Below are positions 1-9,284 of a stretch of 64,000 nt of DNA, piece after piece. The stretch covers positions 12,569,001 through 12,633,000 of the forward strand of contig JAWHQI010000040.1 in NCBI GenBank assembly GCA_033032865.1. Reading direction: 5' to 3'. The position numbers and the translations under genes are program-made. The notes beneath the pieces were generated by a model. That model was not told the origin of the DNA, ran no database searches, and saw nothing but the letters and a program-made list of their open reading frames with translations. Origin of the DNA: Dactylorhiza incarnata (Eukaryota > Streptophyta > Magnoliopsida > Asparagales > Orchidaceae). Within the stretch, counting starts at the first letter, position 1. The number at the start of each line of letters is the position of its first letter.

Positions 1-2
1 GA

Positions 3-194
3 GAAGAAAAGGAAGCAGATGTTGATATTGAAGTAAATACTGATGAAAAGAGTGGAAGCCAGTATGTTGTTGGTAATGATACAAGCTCTGCTGCGGACTC
101 AAGCTCGGGATCTAAAGTTCCTGCCCGAGATTCAGAAGAATCCTCAGATGTGACCGGCTCTTCTTCAGATGACGAGAGGTCTCCCAAAAGATAA
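3..194 (+). CDS. C-terminal tail of an accessory ORF, antisense to gag (element C), cut by window edge
   Basis: The frame starting at base 3 is open from the window edge to TAA at 192-194 (63 residues). It is rich in Ser, Asp and Glu (runs such as DSSSGS and TGSSSDDE) and ends in SPKR. There is no catalytic motif. The antisense accessory genes of the two neighbouring elements (9285-11189 minus, 22421-24780 plus) also end in short acidic tails. The strand is opposite to the gag-protease at 14403-16832, as in element B. I infer that this is the end of the same kind of gene, with its body left of the window. It could instead be the last exon of an unrelated gene. Confidence 0.45.
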   Translation, partial: EEKEADVDIEVNTDEKSGSQYVVGNDTSSAADSSSGSKVPARDSEESSDVTGSSSDDERSPKR

Positions 195-1771
195 AAAAGC
201 CAATAGATTCACTTGTAATTTTTACCTTTTGCGTCTGCGGTTTTTATGTCTGTGCGATCTGATGTAATGAAAAAATGGAAGAATAGAAGTTTGGTATACC
301 TGTCTTCTCTGCAAATTAATGACTTGTTGTACCTTTTGAATATCGATTGTATTATTTGCGATCTTGTTGTAGTAATATAGATCTGGCACTCGATCTCAAT
401 GCCCCCAGATGTTACCTAGCTCAGGATAGTTATCTTGCATACTTCATACCGAGCGATTCAATAATGGCGATCTCATGTCTTTCAGATCACATTACCGGAC
501 GGTGAAGTATTGGTTCTAATTAAGCAAGAATGGAATCGCGAGCTAAGGATGGACATGATCTCTTAATACTGGTGGTCTCTATATATAACATACCTATATG
601 AGACCGCTTACTATATTTGCGGTCTATGACCTTTAATATCTAATAAGAATGTCAATTCATAGATGTTGATCCCGAATAATTTCGAACGGGAACATGATAT
701 GATCTTCCACGATTGAGACCGCTTCTTGAAAAGTACATCCCTTTAATAGATAATCCGCGATCTTTAACTCTTCAAGCCATTCCTTAGATATTTAGAAAAG
801 AATCTTTCGTGATAACCAGCGGTCTCTTATATAAGATAAATAAGTTGAATCCCTGATCTCCATTTTTTCGGACCGGTTAATACGAAGGTAAATAATTCTA
901 GTCGAACAAGTTATGAGATCGCAAAGGATAAACAAGATTACTTATGATTAGCGGTCTCTGACTATGATATACCTTCATGAGGACGTTTATCACTTTTGCG
1001 ATCTCTGATGTTAAACACTTGTCAAGATAGAGAGAGTGAGAATTCGTTGATGCTAATTCTCAAATGAATAAATATAGAATGTGATTTTCAAAGTTTCACA
1101 TGTTGCCTTTAAAACTGGCGATCTTAAATTTGCAAGATTTTTAGAGATAAAAATTCATAATCCATGTGATCCCTGAATAGCCTTTAATGAGAGCGAGAAC
1201 GACGATCTTGAAGACTTTAAGATGGCGGACTCAGTTACTTCAGACCGCCCCATGCAACAATCCAATGCAGAAAACTGACGGTCTTCAAAAAACTTCAGAC
1301 CGCCACTTCATAATAAGAGCTTGATAGATATAATTTGTGTTGATCTAAAGGGCACGTGTGGTCATGCCAGTATTGCTTTCCTCAAGAGACCATTATAATT
1401 TCAGCACTTTCAAAGAGATATGGAGAATAATATCTCAAAAATGATCAAAAAGGCAGGTGTGGTTATGCCGCGGAGGCTATACCGACATTGCTTTACTTGA
1501 AAGATCATTCAAAATCATACAACCAACATCCTCTTGTCTATCCTCACACCAATGAGCATTCGAGGGTCACAGAACAAGATGATCCATAGGGTACCACGGA
1601 GGTTACACAGACATTGTTTTTCCGGGAAAGATCATCAAGACTGTAACGATGTCCTATAATGCATGACAGAGCTGAACATTCACCTAGACCTCCCTTGATG
1701 CAGAGGTGTGTCAGATATCAGCAGGATCCGGCATCCTAAAGCTCCTCCGCACGAGCTTGGCGAGCTACTGT
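195..1771. other. Non-coding AT-rich spacer of element C (left half)
   Basis: No convincing gene. The stretch is AT-rich and is marked by the short word GCGRTCT or its complement, recurring about every 50-150 bp (for example near 358, 463, 622, 709, 747, 821, 916, 955, 995 and 1118). Some copies pair as hairpins, such as 1275-1303. A matching hairpin lies at 17338-17362 in the LTR-like flank of the minus-strand gag element. This supports 1-1771 and 13766-17530 being one element split by element A. Confidence 0.4.
1351..1638. repeat. Three diverged direct repeats (about 45-60 bp)
   Basis: Segments near 1351-1395, 1452-1510 and 1590-1638 share the order: GGT(C/T)ATGCC or equivalent, then a CATTG(C/T)TTT block, then AAGATCAT or a variant. 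Spacing is about 100-140 bp. This looks like an old degenerate tandem array in the non-coding spacer. Confidence 0.45.
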
Positions 1772-2455
1772 TGTACAACCCTCATTCTCCGAGGGTGGGC
1801 CCCACTAAAGGCCACGTAGGCGGAGGTCAAGGTCAAGAGGTCAAGGCGGAAGTCTACAATTCGGAAGATGAAGGAAGATCAAGAGCTTTAGTTGTGCGAG
1901 GAGGTACTTGCTCGCCCCATGCCGAGGAGGAAAGCCCTGCTCGGTGTTTCCTACCCGGCCAGGCGAGGAGGACATGAACCCGGACCTGCTCGCCTACTGG
2001 CGACTTGGTCACCCAACTCGCCAATTAGGTATGGGTCCTTACCTGCTCTCCCGCCTACTGCCTTGTCTAAAAAACCAACCCTAGGGGGTTAGGGATGGTC
2101 ATCTGCTTCCCCCCCCCCCCCCTTAGGATTTGTCTATAAATAGACCCCCAGGGGTACTAGAAATGGCACTTGTCAAAATCAGAGCTGCACCCCTTCCCTT
2201 TTGACAATCAAGAATCGTCCCTAACAAGTGCCTACCTAGTACCGAGCTCGGCCATTCGTGGTTTTGGAGGAGAAGACTCTTTGGAGCTTCTGGGTACGTG
2301 GTGGGACCTCCCTGCCGCAGCACCTGGGGTTGTGTCCCTTATCTCTCCATTTCATCCGTAGTGGCTAACCCAAACTTTCTCACTGAACCACTGGGCAAGT
2401 AGCCTCCGGCCACATTGATTCGAATTTTGGGGCCAGGATTTTCCAGGCGCCAACA
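1772..2455 (+). repeat. 5' LTR of element A
   Basis: 684-bp direct repeat of 13082-13765, TG...CA ends. It holds a C14 homopolymer (2109-2122) just before the TATA box. Differences from the 3' LTR are almost all single substitutions. Confidence 0.93.
2135..2143 (+). promoter_or_regulatory. TATA box of the element A 5' LTR
   Basis: TATAAATAG, about 320 bp before the LTR end, preceded by the poly-C run. The position fits a U3/R promoter for the gag-pol transcript. The same word is at 13445-13453 in the 3' LTR. Confidence 0.6.
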
Positions 2456-2458
2456 TTT

Positions 2459-2476
2459 TGGTGCGGTGAGCGTGGA
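2459..2476 (+). other. Likely primer-binding region of element A
   Basis: Directly after the 5' LTR end the sequence reads TTTT then TGGTGCGGTGAGCG. A TGG start just after the LTR is typical of a tRNA-primer site. The matching tRNA is not assigned. A similar word follows the decayed LTR end at 34842. Confidence 0.4.
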
Positions 2477-2513
2477 TCGCGGCCAGAGGAAGAAAGTCTG
2501 GTAGAAAGGTGAG

Positions 2514-4190
2514 ATGGTAGCAGCTAGCGACCACGAGGCGGTGGCGGGAAACTCGGCAAGGGGCGGCGAGTTCGTATCGTTGGCTGTCTTCGAAGAATTC
2601 GCGCAAAGGATGGAAGGCGCCATGCGAGCAACTCTTCTACCTCGCATGGAAGGAACGGCGACCTCGCCTCATCGCCCGGGCCCGTCCGAGGAAGGTGCTC
2701 GCACTCAGCGAGCAGGGAAGGCGCACGTCGAGGAGTTTGAGCGGCCGAGGAAGTCGCAGTTTGGTCTGCAAGCGTCTCAAGGACCTGGAGGAACTCGTTT
2801 CCGCGAGGAGGACGAGCAGGTGAGATTCTATCATACTCGCCAGATGAGCGAGTATGGGGGAGATACTCGGCCAGATGATGATCGTCGCCAGATAGGGTGG
2901 AGGAGCCCGTTTTGCGAGGAGATCCTCGCCGCGCCAGTACCGGAGGGGTTTAGGGATCCCTCGATGAATTACTACTCGGGGAGAGAGGACCCTATCCGTC
3001 ATATCCAGTGGTTCGAGGACGTCGCTTCCCTTTGGACCATGTCGGACGCCTTCAAGTGTAGGCTGTTCGCGATTTCCCTCCGAGGGAAGGCAAGAGACTG
3101 GTTTCACTAGTTGCCGGAAGGCTCCATCTACTGCTTTGAAGACCTTTGTCGGGGGCTGAACATGCGGTTCGCCACGGCGAAGAAGTTAAACAAGGAAGCT
3201 ACGGCCCTTTTCCATCTGACCCAGGGGCCAAAAGAAACGCTGGGGGACTACATCGATCGCTTCCAGGAAGAGGTGCTACACATCCAGGAGGTGGATGGTC
3301 GCACCCTGCGGTTAGCCCTAACCTTCGGCCTTCGTGAGGGCCTCTTTAAGTTGTAGATCGGTAGGAACCCTCCATACTCCTACGCCAACCTCATCGAGAG
3401 GGCCAACCAGTTCGTCCAAGGTGAAGCTTCCAACCGCGGCTTCCTAGCCAGGCTCACCCGAGTGACCAAGGAGGACGAGGAAGAGGAGGAGGAAAGTCCC
3501 CCCGAGAAGAGTAAGAAGGAAGAGCCCAGGAGGGAGGAGAAGCGGAAGCCAGAAGGAAGAAGCAAAGAGGAGAGGGGAGAAAGAGAACCCAGGAGGGAGG
3601 AGCCGAGAAGGAACGAGGAGAGAAGGCTCATCGTGGCCCCAGAGCGTCGGGAGGAAGAAAGACGCTACCAAGTCCCCGCTAACCGGCCACCGTGGAAGCC
3701 AGCCAGGGGGCCTCAACGTCAGGAGCGGGGAAGGAGATCCCCGGAGAGAAGGCGTTACGACAGGCCAGAGAGGCGCCAGGAGGGAAGAAGGGAGGAAGGA
3801 ATGGCGGTTGCCAGGCGCGGCAACCGCCAGGGCCGGAAGAATAAGAAGCAGAGGAGGCCACAGGTGGAGGAGGTTCCTCTCTACTGTGAACTCCACCAGG
3901 TGGAAGGGCATGGCACGATGGCCTTCCCGGACTTTTGGGAAGCCAGTAGAAGGCTGGCAGCAGGAGAGGCAAGAGGAGAGCAGCGGAGAATAGAAGCTCC
4001 GATCGAGCAGCCGGCGGTTCAGGACACCGGCCGAAGAAGGAACGAGGACCGAGTCGACCATGGAGGTCGAGGAGAAGTGGCCCCAGGAGGAAGAGGAGTG
4101 GGGGTGATCCACGGGGGTGCGGGGATAGGAGCTTCTCGCAAGGGAAGTCTCCATCAAATCTATCGAAGGAGCGTCGCTTCAACCTCATAG
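2514..4190 (+). pseudogene. gag: gag of element A, interrupted by in-frame stops
   Basis: Capsid-type polyprotein that would assemble the virus-like particle. One frame runs from ATG at 2514 but is broken by TAG at 3108, 3354 and 4188. The capsid core is recognisable around 2960-3360 (IRHIQWFEDVASLW, then GKARDWF before the first stop, then LGDYIDRFQEEVL), as in Tat-type gag. The C-terminal part is extremely Arg/Glu-rich (3462-3850), followed by a Cys-His segment, YCELHQVEGHG. Each stop sits where a glutamine codon would be expected, so all look like CAG to TAG changes. The long minus-strand open frames over the Arg/Glu-rich part are composition shadows. Confidence 0.85.
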
Positions 4191-4202
4191 GCACCGCCCC
4201 CG

Positions 4203-5126
4203 TTGGAGGAGATCACCTTCTCCGAAGAAGACATGCTAGGGAATGAGAACTCCTTTCATGACGCCCTCGTAATCCAGGCCGTCGTAGAATACTTTACCGT
4301 TGATCGAATCCTGATCGATAACGGTAGCTCCGTGAACGTCATTTTCAAGAAGACGTTTGACGGGTTGGGCGTCGGAGCAGGAAGGATCCGGGCACCAGAT
4401 GGTCCCCTCTTTGGCTTCTCCGGAGAGAAGCAAGAGGTGGAGGGAGGAGTGGATCTCCTTGTAACACTCGGGGGCACCCCTCTCCAGTGCCGCTTCGTCA
4501 TCGTGGACGCCCCGAGCTGCTACAAGGCCATCTTTGGGAGGCCACTTCTCAACACCTTCAAGGCCGTCCCATCCTCATACCATCAGTGCCTCAAGTATTG
4601 CCAGGGGGACGTCTAGGTGAGGATCAGGAGCGATCCAAGAGCCGCCCGCGAGTGCTATCTCAGCTCGGTTAGCACCATCAGCTGGATGGCTGACGCGGAG
4701 GAGTTTGAGAGGGTTACTGGAGGCACGGCCCGGCTGGAGGCGTCTGAGGAAGTGGAGGAGATAGTGGTACTCTCCGCAGCGGGAGTATCGGGACTGCTGA
4801 AGATCGGTGGATCGCTGAAGGTCACCGAGAAGGTGGAGATGGCAACGTGCCTGCAAGATAACGTTGACGTCTTCGCCTGGAGTGCTTCTGAGATGCCCGG
4901 GATCGACCCAGAGGTTGCCTGCCACCACCTCAACCTCGACCCCGCGGTGAAGCCCGTCCGCCAGAAGAAGAGGTCCACCGCCACCGTGTTGGCCGGACCT
5001 ATCCGTGAAGAGGTGAAGAAGTTGCTGGACGCAGGTTTTGTGTCGGAGATCCAGTACCCAGGTTGGGTCTCCAATGAAGGCTGTAGGCAGTTGGAGAATG
5101 TGTGTAGACTTCTCTTTATTAAATAA
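4203..5126 (+). pseudogene. pro: Protease and start of RT of element A (broken)
   Basis: Retroviral-type aspartic protease continuing the gag frame. The active-site word ILIDNGSSVNVIF is intact near 4308-4346, and IFGRPLLNTF marks its C-terminal part. A TAG at 4614 interrupts the frame. After it come the protease-RT linker (ASEMPGIDPEV) and the RT N-terminus (VKKLLDAGFVSEIQYPGWVSN). Near 5074 the reading frame must change to reach the RT ORF. Residues usually present there are absent, so a small deletion that is not a multiple of three is likely. Confidence 0.8.
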
Positions 5127-7956
5127 AAGCTGCCCCAAGGATTGTTATTCCTTGCCTCGAATCGACGCGCTGGTTGATTCAGCCGTCGGTTTCCCTGTAA
5201 TGAGTTTTCTTGATGCATTTTCGGGATACCACCAGATCCGGATGTACCCCCCCCCCCCCCCCCCTGATTGCCGCGATGTTTCCTTCATCACCGGAGATGG
5301 GTGCTATAGCTATAAAATGATGCCCTTTGGGCTAAAAAATGCAGGAGCCACCTACCAGCGGATGATGGACCTTGTCTTCAAGGAGCAGAAGGGAAGGAAC
5401 CTGGAGGTGTACGTGGACGACCTATTGATTAAGAGCAAGAGCATCCCGGATCATATAGCAGATCTAGTGGAGACCTTCGCAACGCTGAGGAAGTTCTCGA
5501 TGAGGCTCAACCCGGCAAAGTGCGTGTTCGGAGCTGGAAGAGGGAAGTTTTTGGGACATCTCATCACCCCAGGAGGGGTGGAGCCGAACCCTGACAAGGT
5601 TAGGGCGATCCTAGAGATGGCCTCACCAAAAACCATGAAGGAAGTTCAGAGGCTGACAGGGAGGTTAGTAGGTCTCAGCCGCTTTCTGTCCAAGGCCGGG
5701 GAGAAGTGCTCTCCATTCTTCAAGACGCTTCGCAAAACTGAGAATTTCGCATGGTCCGACGAATGCGAAAAGGCGATCGGGAGGCTGAAGGAGCAGTTGA
5801 CTCAGACACCTCTCCTTCAGAGCCCGAAAGAAGGTGAAGACCTACTCCTTTATTTGGGAGTAGGGGTGGAAGCAGTAAGTTCTGTGTTGGTCCAAGAGGA
5901 AGGAAAGAAGCAGCTCCCAATCTACTACGTCAGCCAGGTGCTCGGGAAGGCGGAGTTGAAATATCCAATCTTGGAGAAGCTCGCCTTTGCCTTGGTGGTA
6001 TCGGCACGAAAGCTGCGGCCTTATTTTCAAGCTCACTCCATCCGGGTCATAACTGATCATCCCCTCCGAAATATCCTGGAAGGGGTGGAGCATTCGGGAA
6101 GGCTGGCAAAATGGTCGGTAGAACTCAGTGAGTTCGATATTTCCTTCTCGCCCCGAGTGGCGATCAAAGCGCAGGCGGTAGCAGATTTCTTGGCCGACTT
6201 CTCGGTGGAAGCGGAACCGGGAGAGGAGGCTTCTACTCCCATCCCTTGGAAGATGTTCGTGGACGGAGCCTCAGGCAGGAGCTCTGTGGGGGTAGGCATC
6301 GTTCTTGTCAGCCCACAGGGAACCAGGATCGAGCAAGCAGTCGAGATCCTCTTTCCCGTAATGAACAATCAAGCCGAGTATGAAGCCATCGTAGCAGGCT
6401 TACGCCTCGCAAAGGAGCTGGGCATCCAAGACGCCATGGCTTTCACCGATTCAATGGTGGTCGCGTCTCAGATTCGGGGAGAGTTCGAGGTACGCGACAC
6501 CACTCTGCAAAAGTATCTCTTAAAGGTGAAAGGATTGATTGGAAGCTTTCAATCCTTCTTCGTCGAGCACGTACCAAGAGAGGAGAACTTGGCGGCGGAT
6601 CGTCTTGCCAAGTACGGGCCAAGAGCAGGAGGGACTATCACGGAGTTGTTTCGACCATCCATTGAGGAAGGAGAGATGATGGAGATCGATCGTCGTCCCT
6701 CGTGGACGGATCCGTTCATTTCCTTTCTAAGTTCTGGGCAACTTCCGGCGGAAGAAGGGGATCAAAGGAGGTTTCGGTACAAGGTGGCCTACTACTTATT
6801 GCAAGATGGGGAGCTATATCATAAGACCATCTCAGGCCCTCTGGCTAGATGTGTCTCTGAAGAAAAAGTACCTCGAGTGTTGGAGGAAATCCACTCGGGA
6901 GAGTGCAGAAGCCATTCTGGGACTCGCACTTTGGAGCAAAGGATCCTGAGACATGGCTACTTTTGGCCCACTATTCGCAAAGATGCGGAGGCCTTCTCGA
7001 AAAAGTGCCAGAAGTGCCAACTGTTCGCCCCCCTTCATCTACAGCCAGCCCAGCATCTTCGTTCGATCACCGCCCCATGGTCGTTCGCTATCTGGGGAAT
7101 GGATTTGATAGGTCCCTTTCCTCCAGCTAGCAGCCAGAGGAGGTTCGTCCTCGTCATGATCGACTACTTCTCTAAGTGGATCGAGGCCAAAGCTTTGGCC
7201 AAAACCACCTCTCAAATCGTGAAGAACTTCATTTGGGGAGAAATCGCCTGCAGATTCGGGATTCCCCTCGCCATCGTCACCGACAACGGTCCACAGTTCG
7301 CCAGTTTAAAGCTGGAGGATTTTTACAGACAGCTCGGAACTGATCTCAGGTTCGCGTTAGTACATCATCCCAGGATCAATGGACAAGTGGAGGCCGCCAA
7401 TAAGTTAATTATCAACCTCCTAAAGAAAAAAGTCGAGAACCTAAGAGGTAATTGGGCGGAGCAGCTCCCCTCGGTCTTGTGGGCTTTGAGAACCACTCCT
7501 AGCTCAACCACAGGGGAAACCCCGTTCAAACTCTCTCACGGGTCCGAGGCTCTCATCCCAGTAGAATTTGAGGTCAGAAGTCCTAGGGTGATTGCGGCAG
7601 GAGACGGAGATGAAGAATGGCGGTTAGAGAACGAGGAAGCCCAGAAGCTGTCCCTCGACTACATCGAAGAGCTTCGTGATCTAGCCTCGGCTAGGCAGGA
7701 GGAGATCAAGCGTCGCATGGCAAGACACTTCGACAAGCACGTTCGTCTCAAGCACTTCCAAGCAAGTGACCTAGTCCTGAAGAAAGTGGACGCAGCTGGG
7801 AGATCGGCAGCCGTAGGAAAGCTCAACCCTAATTGGGAGGGACCTTTCATCGTTCACAAAGCACTCACGACAGGAGGGTATCGCCTACAGAATCAGGAAG
7901 GGGAGCTCTTGGGGAACACATGGAGCGGCGATGATCTAAAGAGGTTTTACCCCTGA
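5038..7956 (+). CDS. pol: pol of element A: RT, RNase H, second RNase H, integrase
   Basis: Open for 972 codons. True RT sequence starts around 5083, after the frameshift, so the nominal start is not a real initiator. Domains in order: RT with FLDAFSGYHQ (Asp at residue 59) and the YVDD catalytic motif (125-128); the first RNase H about 250-390; a second RNase H starting FVDGASG at about 407, with the NNQAEYEA and FTDS motifs; an integrase His/Cys zinc region at about 622-660 ending KKCQKCQ; and a DDE core with Asp 689, Asp 749 (TDNGPQF) and Glu 785. A WEGPF motif lies near the C-terminus. Dual RNase H is typical of Tat elements. Oddity: an 18-C run (5247-5264) puts six prolines in the RT fingers where acidic residues are normal, so RT activity is doubtful. 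Confidence 0.93.
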   Translation: MCRRSSTQVGSPMKAVGSWRMCVDFSLLNKSCPKDCYSLPRIDALVDSAVGFPVMSFLDAFSGYHQIRMYPPPPPPDCRDVSFITGDGCYSYKMMPFGLKNAGATYQRMMDLVFKEQKGRNLEVYVDDLLIKSKSIPDHIADLVETFATLRKFSMRLNPAKCVFGAGRGKFLGHLITPGGVEPNPDKVRAILEMASPKTMKEVQRLTGRLVGLSRFLSKAGEKCSPFFKTLRKTENFAWSDECEKAIGRLKEQLTQTPLLQSPKEGEDLLLYLGVGVEAVSSVLVQEEGKKQLPIYYVSQVLGKAELKYPILEKLAFALVVSARKLRPYFQAHSIRVITDHPLRNILEGVEHSGRLAKWSVELSEFDISFSPRVAIKAQAVADFLADFSVEAEPGEEASTPIPWKMFVDGASGRSSVGVGIVLVSPQGTRIEQAVEILFPVMNNQAEYEAIVAGLRLAKELGIQDAMAFTDSMVVASQIRGEFEVRDTTLQKYLLKVKGLIGSFQSFFVEHVPREENLAADRLAKYGPRAGGTITELFRPSIEEGEMMEIDRRPSWTDPFISFLSSGQLPAEEGDQRRFRYKVAYYLLQDGELYHKTISGPLARCVSEEKVPRVLEEIHSGECRSHSGTRTLEQRILRHGYFWPTIRKDAEAFSKKCQKCQLFAPLHLQPAQHLRSITAPWSFAIWGMDLIGPFPPASSQRRFVLVMIDYFSKWIEAKALAKTTSQIVKNFIWGEIACRFGIPLAIVTDNGPQFASLKLEDFYRQLGTDLRFALVHHPRINGQVEAANKLIINLLKKKVENLRGNWAEQLPSVLWALRTTPSSTTGETPFKLSHGSEALIPVEFEVRSPRVIAAGDGDEEWRLENEEAQKLSLDYIEELRDLASARQEEIKRRMARHFDKHVRLKHFQASDLVLKKVDAAGRSAAVGKLNPNWEGPFIVHKALTTGGYRLQNQEGELLGNTWSGDDLKRFYP

Positions 7957-9284
7957 GCAGGGATGTATACCCTTCTCTTATATAAATTGATTGCTTAATA
8001 ATAAAACCCCCTGAAACAAGGGACGAAGAAGATTTTTCAGAATAGCAGGCCTTAAAAGAAGAAAGCAGGTGAAGTCGATCTCCTAGTCAGGTTGGGAAAC
8101 GGGCCTCCGACTTGATTCTCGTAAAACCCAGAACGGATGACGGGACGGTGCCTCGGTAGCGCGTTCTCCTAAAAACCAAGCCTCTGCACTGACGGTCGAG
8201 ATCAGCTCCCCCCTTGCACGTTGGTCGAGTTACCCTCCGACCGCATCTCTCATCTGACTGGGGAGATTATCAGGAAGAAGTTTGGACGCCGACCTCCCAA
8301 ATTCGACGAAGAGATGATCGACTTAACCGATCAGGGGACCCTTGAATAAAGGTGTTATGTACCCACGAGGGTTGAGAACCCCTCATGAAGTGTCTCGTTT
8401 CCTATTATTTTCCTCTGATCGTATAAGTTAATGTGCTTAAGTGTGCTTAACTCCCCGTTCAATTGTTGAGCAGCAAGAAACAGGTTGGGGCGACATTCAG
8501 CACCCAAGTAGGATGGAGACCTTGGGATGTTGTGTTCCCTTGGAAGGTGCTCCTCTGGAACCTCCCCGACAGTCATTCCCTACTATGTCGACCCCTTCAA
8601 CAGCAGGATGGAGACCTTAGGATGTTGTGTTCCCTTGGAAGGTGCTCATCTGGAACCTCCCCGACAGTCATTCCCTACTATGTCGACCCCTTCAACAGCA
8701 GGATGGAGACCTTGGGATGTTGTGTTCCCTTGGAAGGTGCTCCTCTGGAACCTCCCCGACAGTCATTCCCTACTATGTCGACCCCTTCAACAGCAGGATG
8801 GAGACCTTGGGATGTTGTGTTCCCTTGGAAGGTGCTCCTCTGGAACCTCCCCGACAGTCATTTCCTACTAAGTAGTCCTCCTCAATAGCACCAGTTTCGC
8901 ACTAGAAGAAAGAATATCGGGGATATGAATCCCCTTGGCCCCGACCGTCTTTTCCTATCTAACGCCCTTTTCAGAAACCAGGGTCCGAGTAGGATGCCTA
9001 CTCGCAAGAGAGCGAGTAGGCATATTGGCGAGAAGCAAAAATAACAACGAGCAGGGCAAAGAAGCGAGCAAGGTAGATGGTCGGCCGATCCAATTTCTTA
9101 CTAAGTCGTCCTAACGAGAAAGACAAGGAAATATGCGAGCCTATGAGCCTAGCGAGATCACATCAGCACAAGGAAAATTCACCAAGAAAATAAATATTGC
9201 TATCAGAATGAATGTTATCTGCCAAAAAATATATATACTCGCAGAGCCGCGAGAAGCACCAGAAATGTCAAAAAATAAATAGTT
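7957..9284. other. Spacer between pol and antisense genes of element A
   Basis: No gene. It contains the 95-bp tandem array at 8511-8880 and otherwise unique, moderately GC-rich sequence. Confidence 0.6.
8511..8880. repeat. Four-copy 95-bp tandem repeat
   Basis: Units start with GGATGGAGACCTT at 8511, 8606, 8701 and 8796, an exact 95-bp period, and are nearly identical. Because 95 is not a multiple of three, the same peptide pieces appear in all three frames. The overlapping ORFs here are therefore artefacts. Confidence 0.92.

Noticed and set aside
1708..2092. Short ORFs across the 5' LTR boundary of element A, repeated at 13036-13402
   Set aside because: They span the LTR edge and are duplicated with the LTR. 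No conserved protein.
3444..4194. Minus-strand ORFs opposite gag of element A
   Set aside because: Mirror of the Arg/Glu-rich purine stretch of gag (becomes Leu/Pro/Ser-rich). Gag homology is on plus.
8463..8888. Three overlapping ORFs with the same peptide pieces
   Set aside because: Result of a 95-bp repeat cycling through the frames.
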